From NCBI RefSeq assembly GCF_003713065.1, contig NZ_CP033433.1, forward strand, positions 4,093,001 to 4,157,000: 64,000 nucleotides of DNA, given 5' to 3'. A model generated the notes under the pieces. The model did no database searches. It saw only the letters and a program-made list of their open reading frames with translations, and had not been told where the DNA came from. The DNA comes from Cohnella candidum. GTDB lineage: Bacteria > Bacillota > Bacilli > Paenibacillales > Paenibacillaceae. Positions 16,545 through 24,783 of this stretch are shown here, in pieces. A program made the translations under genes and the position numbers. The stretch's first letter is position 1. Each line of letters starts with the position of its first letter.

Positions 16545-17432
16545 TTAGGAGATGGACGCCTCGTATATGGAACGAATGGAGCGAGTCAGCGTCTCGTTGA
16601 ACTGCTCATCCGACTGTTGATCTGACAATCCTTCCGCCAAAGCGCGGGAAAAACTCGCGATTAAGCCGTGATTCCGGGCCAGCCGTTCGTTGGCTTCCTC
16701 CCGGTCGTAACCGCCGGACAACGCGACGACCCGAGCGACGTGCGGCTCATCCATTAAATCACGGTAGAAATCGTCCTCTGTCGGAATCGAGAGCTTCAAC
16801 ATGACCGTCACGTCGGGGGCAAGAGAAGATAACCGTTTGAAAATTTCGTCCTTCAAGATCCGTTCCGATTCAAGCTTATCGGTGCTATTAATGTCGACTT
16901 CCGGCTCGATGATGGGGACAAGCCCTGCGGCCCAAATTTGCTTGCCGAGCTCGAACTGCTGCTCCACCACCTGGCGTATCCCTTGCGGATTCGCTTCATG
17001 AATGACCGAACGCATCTTCGTTCCGAAGACGTTGCGCTCTACCGCTCTCCGCAGCAAGCTATCCAGATCGGGAATCGCCTTCATCATTTGCACGCCGTCG
17101 TCCGATTCAGCCAGTCCTTTGTCGATCTTCAAAAAGGGAACGACCCCTTTCTTCTCCCAAAGATAATCGGCCGTAAACAACCCATCGATTTTCCGGTCCA
17201 TCGTGTTCTCGAACAGGATGGCTCCAAGGATGTAGTCCGCGTCAAACGATGGGCTCTTGATGATGCGGGTCCTCATTTCATGCACAAGCGCAAACATTTC
17301 CTCGTCACCGGAATAACGGCTCGGCTCTATGCCGTACTGCTGCAGTGCCTTTGGCGTGCTCCCCCCGCTTTGATCCAGCGCGGCGATAAATCCTTGACCG
17401 GTGCGAATCCGTTCCAGCTGCAGTTTGTTCAT
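16545..17432 (-). CDS. fda: Class I fructose-bisphosphate aldolase
   Basis: A 295-residue class I aldolase, close in length to the bacterial FdaB type. [16 protein letters not shown] opens the barrel, FLKIDKG and IEPEVDI supply active-site Lys and Glu, and VMLKLSIP carries the Schiff-base lysine. It splits fructose 1,6-bisphosphate to DHAP and glyceraldehyde 3-phosphate without metal. ATG 17432 follows GGGGAGGAA. It stands alone between the MocR gene and the CBO0543 pair with its own terminator. Confidence 0.92.
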   Translation of the reverse strand: MNKLQLERIRTGQGFIAALDQSGGSTPKALQQYGIEPSRYSGDEEMFALVHEMRTRIIKSPSFDADYILGAILFENTMDRKIDGLFTADYLWEKKGVVPFLKIDKGLAESDDGVQMMKAIPDLDSLLRRAVERNVFGTKMRSVIHEANPQGIRQVVEQQFELGKQIWAAGLVPIIEPEVDINSTDKLESERILKDEIFKRLSSLAPDVTVMLKLSIPTEDDFYRDLMDEPHVARVVALSGGYDREEANERLARNHGLIASFSRALAEGLSDQQSDEQFNETLTRSIRSIYEASIS

Positions 17433-17467
17433 GTGTGAATTCCTCCCCAAAATAAATAAACCTCATG

Positions 17468-17953
17468 TCATCTGGAGTTCTCATATTCCTGATGAACGGT
17501 TTTGAAGAAAACAATGCAACTTACCCGAGTGACGATAAAAGTGATGAATAACGATCCCCAAGTCCAAAACCAATTCCATCTGTCATAGCGAATTAAATTC
17601 GTATGACGCAGGATGAGCAGCTCGATAATCGTTAAACCGGTGCAGAAGATTATATAGTAGCTTATCTGCCATAGCCGGTTGCGATGCACGGGATAATAAA
17701 CATTAAATACGGCGCACATCATGGGGTAGGCGAGAAACTCATAGATAAAGCTGGTTCGATTGACCTGGGCGAATTCCCGAACCGGGTAGGATAACGCACC
17801 GGACTCGACGGTCACGTGGCCAAGAATCGTAGTTATCAACTGTTTCACTGAAAATGCAACCAAAGCTAACCGGTATTTTTCTCTCGGGATGACCAAAACC
17901 AACAGCAAAGAAACGATCGTCACGCCAATCAGAATACCGCGCTCGATAGTCAT
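17468..17953 (-). CDS. CBO0543-family membrane protein, second copy
   Basis: A 161-residue protein with about five hydrophobic helices. The segment YPVREFAQVNRTSFIYEFLAYPMMCAVFNVYYP matches the conserved block of the CBO0543 family, found in spore formers and of unknown function. ATG 17953 overlaps the stop of the upstream paralogue by 4 bp (ATGA), so the pair is translationally coupled. GGGGGG lies upstream. The two copies may form a heteromer; no activity is known. Confidence 0.75.
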   Translation of the reverse strand: MTIERGILIGVTIVSLLLVLVIPREKYRLALVAFSVKQLITTILGHVTVESGALSYPVREFAQVNRTSFIYEFLAYPMMCAVFNVYYPVHRNRLWQISYYIIFCTGLTIIELLILRHTNLIRYDRWNWFWTWGSLFITFIVTRVSCIVFFKTVHQEYENSR

Positions 17954-18441
17954 ACGGCCCCCCGATTCCTTCGCAATAAGGACGAATTGCTGAAAAACCA
18001 CCGGACAACCGCATTCGTGACAACCAGCTCGGCGCCAAAGACGAGTTCCGCTACCAACCAGTAGTAGCTCTTGTGGTCTTGTAATTGGCTGAAGTGGGAT
18101 ATGGCGATATCCGTCCAAGTCATTACATTGACCCAGAATGCCAAATATAAAGCCCGAATAGGCCAAGACTTTCTGGGCTCGTAAATCACGTAAGCCGCGC
18201 AGCATAAAGGCTCATATAAAATCATCAACGAAATACTCATATCCGAAGCCTTGGGAAACTCCCGGATTGGGAAAGACAAAACATGATATTGCAAGAGCAG
18301 AATCTCCGCCAGCCAATCCAACCCCTGCGCCGTTATGAAGGCGATGACAAATGAATGCCGCCTGCCGTAAGGTACGCCGAACAAGATCGCGAGCAAGCTG
18401 AAGACCCAAATCACTAAAAGCAGATTTTGTTCCAAATTCAT
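17950..18441 (-). CDS. CBO0543-family membrane protein, first copy
   Basis: A 163-residue paralogue of the next gene with the same helix pattern and the matching block FPIREFPKASDMSISLMILYEPLCCAAYVIYEP. The ribosome site is weak: AGGAAGGAAG lies about 13 bases before ATG 18441. First gene of the pair. Function unknown; membrane location is clear from at least four hydrophobic stretches. Confidence 0.72.
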   Translation of the reverse strand: MNLEQNLLLVIWVFSLLAILFGVPYGRRHSFVIAFITAQGLDWLAEILLLQYHVLSFPIREFPKASDMSISLMILYEPLCCAAYVIYEPRKSWPIRALYLAFWVNVMTWTDIAISHFSQLQDHKSYYWLVAELVFGAELVVTNAVVRWFFSNSSLLRRNRGAV

Positions 18442-18531
18442 CTTTTCCGTATAGCTTCCTTCCTATAGAAAGAAGAGTGATGCGGAAAGTTTACCCTAAA
18501 CCGAGTTGGTAAATTCAGAGGGTTCGGTAGC

Positions 18532-18633
18532 TCGAAATTGGCAAAGTGAAAATGTATCTATCAGCACTTAAACGAACTGGAAGAACACAATCTCATTCAA
18601 AAAACCGCCAACTATGTCAAATTAAAAGAGACT
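18532..18633 (+). pseudogene. Scrap of a winged-helix regulator
   Basis: In one frame the plus strand reads a DNA-binding segment, IYQHLNELEEHNLIQK followed by TANYVKLKE, like the recognition helix and wing of a MarR/ArsR-type protein. An in-frame TGA interrupts it just upstream and there is no start, so only a fragment of the 3' end remains. It abuts a terminator. The family assignment is by eye. Confidence 0.35.
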
Positions 18634-18657
18634 GCCGAATTAGGCAGCCTCTTTTTT
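18628..18657. terminator. Bidirectional terminator
   Basis: GAGACTGCC pairs with GGCAGCCTC (one mismatch), T6 on the + strand and TTTTAATTT on the minus strand. It ends the toxin-antitoxin unit on the minus strand. Confidence 0.7.
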
Positions 18658-19117
18658 ATACTTGCGTATAGCCGATTCTTCGGAAAAACTCCGCCGGCAT
18701 TATATACTCGATACCTTTATACTTACGGCCAGGAGGAAAATCAGTATGATTGCAGGAAACGACGTAATCCGCACCGACCAGCTTCGCCGCTGCCCATATC
18801 GGGATATCGTCCGGGTCCACATTATGCAGCCATGAAGACGGATACGGGGGCTTCGGATCCGCGATTTCAAAGAGCGTGGAAATAATCAGCATCATTTGCT
18901 TGCTTTGCTGAGACAGCTGCCTTTTAAAAGCGGCATCCAGCAGCCCACCCTTACCCATGTGGATTTCCGTTTGTCTGATGGTCAGCACACGGTACAGCTC
19001 CCCGATAATCGCCGGGGACCAATAGGGCACATAAAGGTTTTCATCTGCTGCGTCCACGAGTGCTTTTCGATCCGTGATGATGGAACTCGTATCGATTACG
19101 GCTATTGGCAACGACAT
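18656..19117 (-). CDS. PIN-domain toxin-like protein
   Basis: A 153-residue PIN nuclease fold: Asp9 in VIDTSSI, Glu40 in IIGELYRV, and a C-terminal acidic set Asp101/103/104 (DPDDIPIWAAAKLVGADY) plus Asp126 in CNHTDFPP bind the metal ions. Such proteins usually cut RNA and are held by a DNA-binding antitoxin. ATG 19117 has GGGAGA upstream and sits 5 bp after the stop of the antitoxin-like gene, the classic type II order. Target RNA unknown. Confidence 0.78.
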   Translation of the reverse strand: MSLPIAVIDTSSIITDRKALVDAADENLYVPYWSPAIIGELYRVLTIRQTEIHMGKGGLLDAAFKRQLSQQSKQMMLIISTLFEIADPKPPYPSSWLHNVDPDDIPIWAAAKLVGADYVVSCNHTDFPPGRKYKGIEYIMPAEFFRRIGYTQV

Positions 19118-19122
19118 TTAGA

Positions 19123-19542
19123 TTATTTCTCCCAGGGCAGCTTGTTATCCGTACTGTAGTTTCGCATCGAAAGAGAATCCAGCTCATCTCCCGACAATTC
19201 CGTGCCAAAAGCTTCATCCAGCTCATCCAAAGCCTTAAGAAGCTGTTGTTTACGGATCAGCTCTTTATCTCCCGCGTCAAGCAGGTCCTTGATGGATTCG
19301 TAACTGATCATTACGCGGTTTCCTGGTTTGATCGCTTGCAACTTGCCTTCCGCAACCCAACGCTTAATTGTGTTCACAGAAGAAACGCCCAGTAGCTTTG
19401 CCGCTTGACCGGTCGTCACCCATTTTGCATCAGAAGCATTACGCATGCTGATTAAAGTCATGTCCCCATCACCTGCCTCATTGTTTGTCTCTCTACGATA
19501 CACTTCGTCAACAAAAGTGTCAATATCGTCATTTCTGTCCAT
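19123..19542 (-). CDS. Helix-turn-helix antitoxin-like protein
   Basis: A 139-residue protein with an excisionase/MerR-like helix-turn-helix at about 41-75 (WVTTGQAAKLLGVSSVNTIKRWVAEGKL then AIKPGNRVMIS) and an acidic C-terminal tail (ELDEAFGTELSGDELDS) suited to masking a PIN partner. ATG 19542 follows GGGGTGATG; an internal ATG at 19461 is possible. First gene of a two-gene unit with the PIN protein; likely autorepressor with its toxin. Confidence 0.72.
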   Translation of the reverse strand: MDRNDDIDTFVDEVYRRETNNEAGDGDMTLISMRNASDAKWVTTGQAAKLLGVSSVNTIKRWVAEGKLQAIKPGNRVMISYESIKDLLDAGDKELIRKQQLLKALDELDEAFGTELSGDELDSLSMRNYSTDNKLPWEK

Positions 19543-19601
19543 TTCATCACCCCACTAACAGTATTATTGGGCGAATGCCAAAACATACCCGTAAAGCCCC
19601 A

Positions 19602-19647
19602 CAAAAAAACCTCCTGATTCTTCGCTCGAGAGGAGAAAAAGGAGGTT
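19602..19647 (-). terminator. Terminator of the transporter-HEAT-cNMP gene
   Basis: AACCTCCT pairs with AGGAGGTT (19608-19615 with 19640-19647) with T7 following on the minus strand, about 130 bp after the gene's stop. The 19648-19778 stretch shows nothing else. Confidence 0.6.
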
Positions 19648-19778
19648 ATGAAAGGAAGGTCCTACCACTTCGAAATACCACTTTTCCAACTTTTATTTAA
19701 TCATTAAAGCTACACTCAAATACGGTATAAACGGGGCAATTTTGCAGCTTTCACGCAAAACAGGGGTCATTGCCTTAC

Positions 19779-22700
19779 TTAACCGGCCATGCCTTTAAGT
19801 CGGTCCCCCATCACCTGGATCATGCTTCGCAGCACCTCAATATTCTGGAAGCAAAGCGAGAACACTTGATCTTTATGCAATTGCAGCAACACGGTCGGAG
19901 CCGTCGCCGTACAATCGGCGGAGCGTGGACCGCTGTCGATGATCGCCATCTCACCGAAGCAGTCTCCCTCCGCAAGATTGGCAAGCGTCATGCCGTCCCG
20001 ATGGATGCGAACCGTCCCTTCGATAATGCCGAACAGTGCATCTCCGTAATCTCCGACCTGGCAAATCGTTTCCCCTGCGTCATACTCCACTTCATCCACC
20101 ATTTGCGCCAGTAAGAGAAGATCGGCTTCGGCCAGATGCGAGAATAGTTCGATCTTCTGCAGGACGAGCACGCGGCGGAGAAGAGAATCCGGACGGTCGA
20201 TCCCGTCGGCCTGGGAAGCAGCTGCAACCTCCATGGCGGCCGCTCCAAGCTCCTTGTTCGCATTCACCTGATCTTCATCGCTATTTGTTGCCTCTGCCGC
20301 CCTTTGCCGCGACAAGACCGAGCGGAGCCGGCGCGATAACAGCTTCATCATTTCGATGGCGATGGACGAGCGATCGAACATGACCTCGTAAAAATCGTCA
20401 GAATCGAGCCTCCATAACTGACAATCCTCCTCCGCGAGCGCATCCGCCTCTCGCCCTCTGCGCACCAGAACGCCCGCCTGCCCGAACGATTCTCCCTCTT
20501 TCCGTTCCGCCAATTTGACCCCGTCCTGGTAAATCCCGACCGTGCCGCTCCGAACCAGGTAAAGCGAATTCTCCGCATCATTTGCTTTGAATATATACGC
20601 TCCGCGAGTGGCGCTTGCAGGCGTCAGCTTGTCGGCCAAATCGGAAAGCTCCCTGCTTGTCAGCCCTTGAAACAACGCATAGTTCCGCAGCGTCCGGATA
20701 CGCTCCATATGCTCTTTCAGTTCGGCGGATTCGTCCGGATTGACCGCATATCGAATGACTTGGCGCAGCCACGAGTCGTTTTGCTCATTCAGCCAGATGA
20801 GCTGCCTTTCCAATTGGCGCTCCGTTCGGTGAGTATGCGCGGCGTCCCGTTTCACCTCCATGATCTTCGCCATTTCGATCCGCAGGGGGCCCTGCAGCAG
20901 CTGGTCCATGGCTTCCATCGCATTGGCTTGCTGACGCGCGTCGCCTTCCTTCCAGTTCGCATACACGGAACGGATGGCGTAAGCGTCGTGTACAAAGGCA
21001 AGCAGTTGGAAAATGCGCCATACGACCACAGAACGATGCTGTTCGGCGACTTCGGCCACATCGCCATAATTCGTTGTAAGCCCGGTAAGACGTTCCGAGA
21101 ACTCCCAGTAGTATTCGATTTCCTGCATGATCAAGGTTCGAATGGTCCCTGTCTGCTTTTCCGTTAAGCGGACGTTTCGGAGCATCCGGTTCAGCGCTTC
21201 GAGCAGCCGGAATCTCATTTCAAACCCGGATGAAGGGTAAAACGTGAGAAGCCGTTCAAATGCCGGAAGCGTCGAGATCCGCTCGAACACCTTAGGCAGA
21301 TGGACGGGCGCCGGTTCGCAGCCGAAGTACGAATCGAGCATAGGAAGGAGCAGCTTTTCATCATAAGCCGCAAGGGCTTCGATCGCATCCTTTCGCGTCA
21401 CCGCGTGCCCTAGCATCGGTACGAGATAGACGATCAACTCCGGCACCTGGAGCATGCCTGCGGAGCGCAGCGCCTGTCTTCGTACGTTAGGAGACGGGTC
21501 CTGCAGCAGCGGGATCAACGGCTTATAAAATCCCTGCATGCCGATCCTTCCGAATAGCGCCGCGACAACCGTTCTTTCCTTGTCATCGTTGCTCTCCAGA
21601 AGCTGCTTTAAAGCGCCGATCGCCCGGAACATGCCTTCAATCCCATAATGCTTGACGAGCCCTGCGATCGCGCCTGATCTGACCTCCATATCCGTCTCTT
21701 CCAAATAGCCGGTAATTCTCTCAAGTTCCTCTTCTTTGGCGTAGGCGGCTAAAGTCAGGATGGCTTGGGACTTCACCCGGCTGTCCGATGCGGTAAGCAG
21801 AGCGATTAATTCCTTCTCCAGGCCTTCCGGCTTGCGGCTTTCGATATAAGTCAGCGCCTCCATGACGACCTCGCGCGAAGCATGCCCAAGGAGTGCCGGC
21901 AAATGCGGGGGGAGATCGAAGCCATCCAATCCGCGCAGAGCCCGAAATCCGTACAACGCTTGCGTTTTGTCGGGACTTTGGAGCGCCCCGGTCAACATCT
22001 GAATACTGGCGGGGTCCATCAAATCAAGTTCGGCTTCCTCTAACTTGACGCTATTCGTCTGCAACGTAGATAGAAGTGTTTTCAAATAGGCGCCCTTCAC
22101 TTTGATCGCCGCTGCAATGCAAATCGCGAGCAGGCCGATAATGATCCAGCTGAACTCCCGCGCCGGCAGAATAGGAGACAGGACCATCAGGCAGATTGCG
22201 GCCAAACCTTTGGCCCCGTTTCGAACGATACCGTCCAAAAAGCTCTTCGCCTTGTTTCTCCACTCGGGAGGAATCGGGAACATGATCAACTGGTTGACCG
22301 ATGAATTGATCGTATCCCCGATGACTTTATCGCTGCCCTTGACGAGGACCGACATCGCCAATACCGGAACCAGCAGCACGCCTATGCTTCCCGTAAGCAG
22401 GACAACGGGAAAAATAAGAATCGCCATCATCACGCCGAACCGGGTCAGCAGCTTCCCCGCGACGAAAACCTGTACCGCAAGGGCGAGCAGTCCGGCCACG
22501 CCGTAGAAGCTGCCCATGAATCCGGCCAACGCTTCGCCCGTCAATTCGCCTTTCAAAATCACCTTGAATTGATAGTCGACGAACGTCAACGACAGAATCA
22601 GCGCAGCCGACATGATCGCCACATACTTCAAGTGCGGAACGGATTCGAACAAGCCTTGCTTGTCCTTTGCCTTCCGCTTCTTTGCCTTTGCATTCGCACT

Positions 22701-23360
22701 CGCTTGCGAACCCTTGGATGTCTCGCTGAAGACGACCGCCGGATTGCCGCTAAGCCGGACCAGGACAAATACCGCCGCCAAAGCAAGCAATTGCAGCGCC
22801 GAATAGAACCAAATCAGATTCGCCGTCCCGACCAAGGGCACGACGAGCTTGAGTCCGAATCCGCTGATGATGCCGCCCGTAATGCCGCCGCTGCCGACAA
22901 GGCCGATCGTTCGTTTGACCTTACGCTGGTCGAGCATGAAAGCGGCAAATTGCCAAAAGCATACGACCATCAAGAAATTAAACACGTCGAACGCGACATA
23001 GATGACGGGAAGCACCCAAGTCTGTTCCATGCCCACGCCGACTCTCGACATCATCCCAAGCAAGGCAATGGAGGGAATGAGACCGTAAAGCAGCCGGTCG
23101 ATGCGGATTCGGTTGCCGAACCGCTGAAATAAAATGCCCGCCAAGATCAGCGCTGCGGACTGAGGCAAGTACATCTTGGACAACCATGACGAGTCAAAAT
23201 GGGACAGGAATAGCGCATCTGCTGCGGTACGGCCTAAGGTGGAGGCCGCCGATACAAACAAAAGATAAAGAAAGAGCACGAATACTTTCACGTACTCTTC
23301 TTTATCTTCGGATGAACGAAAAAAAGCCGTCTCCCGTGCCTTGCCTGAAAAGATCTTCAC
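19779..23360 (-). CDS. Transporter-like/HEAT-repeat/dual cyclic-nucleotide-binding fusion
   Basis: A 1193-residue protein. Residues about 20-430 hold about 12 membrane helices with an MFS/nucleotide-translocase (Npt)-like layout. About 440-740 are HEAT-like helical repeats (for example LIPLLQDPSPNVRRQALRSAG). Two cyclic-nucleotide-binding folds follow: about 896-1005, with a degenerate phosphate-binding cassette (FGQAG...), and 1071-1180, with an intact cassette FGEMAIIDSGPRSA at 1135-1148 including the phosphate-contacting Arg1146. It could be a membrane sensor or a transporter gated by cAMP, c-di-AMP-like or another ligand; this is inference. Start GTG 23360 has only a weak GGGG site. Monocistronic. 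Confidence 0.82.
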   Translation of the reverse strand: MKIFSGKARETAFFRSSEDKEEYVKVFVLFLYLLFVSAASTLGRTAADALFLSHFDSSWLSKMYLPQSAALILAGILFQRFGNRIRIDRLLYGLIPSIALLGMMSRVGVGMEQTWVLPVIYVAFDVFNFLMVVCFWQFAAFMLDQRKVKRTIGLVGSGGITGGIISGFGLKLVVPLVGTANLIWFYSALQLLALAAVFVLVRLSGNPAVVFSETSKGSQASANAKAKKRKAKDKQGLFESVPHLKYVAIMSAALILSLTFVDYQFKVILKGELTGEALAGFMGSFYGVAGLLALAVQVFVAGKLLTRFGVMMAILIFPVVLLTGSIGVLLVPVLAMSVLVKGSDKVIGDTINSSVNQLIMFPIPPEWRNKAKSFLDGIVRNGAKGLAAICLMVLSPILPAREFSWIIIGLLAICIAAAIKVKGAYLKTLLSTLQTNSVKLEEAELDLMDPASIQMLTGALQSPDKTQALYGFRALRGLDGFDLPPHLPALLGHASREVVMEALTYIESRKPEGLEKELIALLTASDSRVKSQAILTLAAYAKEEELERITGYLEETDMEVRSGAIAGLVKHYGIEGMFRAIGALKQLLESNDDKERTVVAALFGRIGMQGFYKPLIPLLQDPSPNVRRQALRSAGMLQVPELIVYLVPMLGHAVTRKDAIEALAAYDEKLLLPMLDSYFGCEPAPVHLPKVFERISTLPAFERLLTFYPSSGFEMRFRLLEALNRMLRNVRLTEKQTGTIRTLIMQEIEYYWEFSERLTGLTTNYGDVAEVAEQHRSVVVWRIFQLLAFVHDAYAIRSVYANWKEGDARQQANAMEAMDQLLQGPLRIEMAKIMEVKRDAAHTHRTERQLERQLIWLNEQNDSWLRQVIRYAVNPDESAELKEHMERIRTLRNYALFQGLTSRELSDLADKLTPASATRGAYIFKANDAENSLYLVRSGTVGIYQDGVKLAERKEGESFGQAGVLVRRGREADALAEEDCQLWRLDSDDFYEVMFDRSSIAIEMMKLLSRRLRSVLSRQRAAEATNSDEDQVNANKELGAAAMEVAAASQADGIDRPDSLLRRVLVLQKIELFSHLAEADLLLLAQMVDEVEYDAGETICQVGDYGDALFGIIEGTVRIHRDGMTLANLAEGDCFGEMAIIDSGPRSADCTATAPTVLLQLHKDQVFSLCFQNIEVLRSMIQVMGDRLKGMAG

Positions 23361-23526
23361 TGTTCAACAACCCCGTTTTCACAAGCATTTTCAGGCAAGT
23401 AAAGCTGGAATCTCATACCATTCATTAAACTACATCCGTCATAAAAGGAGAAGCGAAAACTCTATAACCGACCATAAAATAATCATGGTACGCCGCGGGA
23501 ATATCTAGACCCATGAGAATAATTTT

Positions 23527-23550
23527 AAGCCATCCCTGAAGGGATGGCTT
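23527..23550 (-). terminator. Terminator of the sigma/anti-sigma unit
   Basis: AAGCCATCCC pairs with GGGATGGCTT around TGAA; A/T-rich TTAAAATTATT follows on the minus strand, 30 bp after the stop. Confidence 0.65.
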
Positions 23551-23579
23551 ATTCGTTCCAGAGGACCTCTGTTCGGTTC

Positions 23580-24107
23580 TTATTGCCGCGGAGCCATGTT
23601 GTTGTAGATTCTCGTCGCGTTAACCTTGCCCGTGCTGACGTCGTCGGTCGTGAAGCCGGACACGATGTTTCCAACCTTGAATTCCTTCTGCAGCAGTTCT
23701 TCAGAGGGCTCGCCGGCCGTCGGGCCGTCGATGCCCATCTTCGTCTCCGGCGTCACGGTGACCCACAGGTCGCCGACCTTGAAGCTCTTGCCGTCCGCGC
23801 TCACTTCGGAGATGACGCCATCGATGTTGACGGCAGCCTTGCCCATGATCGGAGGCTTCGCTGTCGCGGTAGCCGTAGGCTGAGACGAAGGGGGCGACGC
23901 CGGGAAATCCCGATTGAGAGCGATAAGGCCCACTGCGAGCACGGCGCACGCCGCGATGCCGACCGTCCACCTCGTTGCTTTTCTCTTCTTCGCCGATTCC
24001 ATGTTTATCGTCTCCTTATGATTCATCAATTTTGTATAGGTTGCTTCTTGGAAATCCTCGCTGGTCTTCAAATGGGACATTGCGGACTTATAAACAGACT
24101 TCTTCAT
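23580..24107 (-). CDS. Membrane partner (putative anti-sigma) of the ECF sigma factor
   Basis: A 175-residue single-pass protein: about 45 cytosolic residues, a membrane helix (WTVGIAACAVLAVGLIAL), a Pro/Thr/Ser-rich linker and a 100-residue outer domain (KAAVNIDGVISEVSADGKSFKVGDLWVTV). It lacks the HxxxCxxC zinc anti-sigma motif. ATG 24107 overlaps the sigma gene by 20 bp with GGAGG placed for coupling. By position it should hold the sigma factor, with the outer domain as sensor; no sequence proof of binding exists. Confidence 0.62.
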   Translation of the reverse strand: MKKSVYKSAMSHLKTSEDFQEATYTKLMNHKETINMESAKKRKATRWTVGIAACAVLAVGLIALNRDFPASPPSSQPTATATAKPPIMGKAAVNIDGVISEVSADGKSFKVGDLWVTVTPETKMGIDGPTAGEPSEELLQKEFKVGNIVSGFTTDDVSTGKVNATRIYNNMAPRQ

Positions 24108-24591
24108 CCTCCATGCCTCCAATCTTCTCCTTGAGAAGCGCGCGCCCTCTCGCCAGCCATGTCCCCACCGTAGCCGGTTTCGCCTCAAGGATCGTCGCGA
24201 TCTCTTGAATGGAATAGCCTTCGTAATAGTGCAGATGGATCGGAATCCGATATTTCTTGTCCAGGGCCAGCACAGCCTGCAGAACGTCGCTCTCTTCCTT
24301 GGGGAGGTAGCTCAGGTCTTCGGGAACCGGGTTGCGGTTGCGGCTGCGGAACCACCCGGCCTTCAGCATGTTTTTGCTTTTATTCATGGTCGTCCGGATC
24401 AGCCAAGCTTTCTCGTGTTCGCCGTTATCGAATACGGGGCGCTTCTGCAGATAGGCGAGAAAAACGTCCTGCGCCACTTCTTCTGCATCCGCCGTGTTCT
24501 TCAAATACGCGAAGGCTATCCTGATCAAGCTTTGCGAATAAAGTTCCAAGGCCCGTCGCACGGATTCATTGAGCTCAAATGAATCGTACAC
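24088..24591 (-). CDS. ECF-type RNA polymerase sigma factor
   Basis: A 167-residue sigma factor with region 2 (IRIAFAYLKNTADAEEVAQDVFLAYLQKRPVF) and region 4 (LDKKYRIPIHLHYYEGYSIQEIATILEAKPATVGTWLARGRALLKE). Start GTG 24591 is chosen because AAAGGAGG sits at ideal spacing; a TTG at 24615 is possible. It resembles SigV/SigW-group proteins that respond to envelope stress. Coupled to the membrane protein that follows. No clear autoregulatory ECF promoter was seen upstream. Confidence 0.85.
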   Translation of the reverse strand: MYDSFELNESVRRALELYSQSLIRIAFAYLKNTADAEEVAQDVFLAYLQKRPVFDNGEHEKAWLIRTTMNKSKNMLKAGWFRSRNRNPVPEDLSYLPKEESDVLQAVLALDKKYRIPIHLHYYEGYSIQEIATILEAKPATVGTWLARGRALLKEKIGGMEDEEVCL

Positions 24592-24721
24592 CTCAGCACC
24601 TCCTTTCACCTTCAATACAACCGGGAACTCGATTATTTTTCACGGGGAGCGGATATTTTTTAAATATCCTCTTCATGGCACTAGACGAGCCGAAGCGTGC
24701 AAAGGGATGCAGCCTTCGGGC

Positions 24722-24755
24722 AATAAAAAAATCCCGCCTCATATAGAGACGGGAT
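24722..24755 (-). terminator. Terminator of the methyltransferase unit
   Basis: ATCCCGCCTC pairs with GAGACGGGAT (one mismatch), T7 on the minus strand, about 30 bp after the stop. Confidence 0.75.
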
Positions 24756-24783
24756 CGCGCGCAGGTTCAGGTATTGGCGTTGA

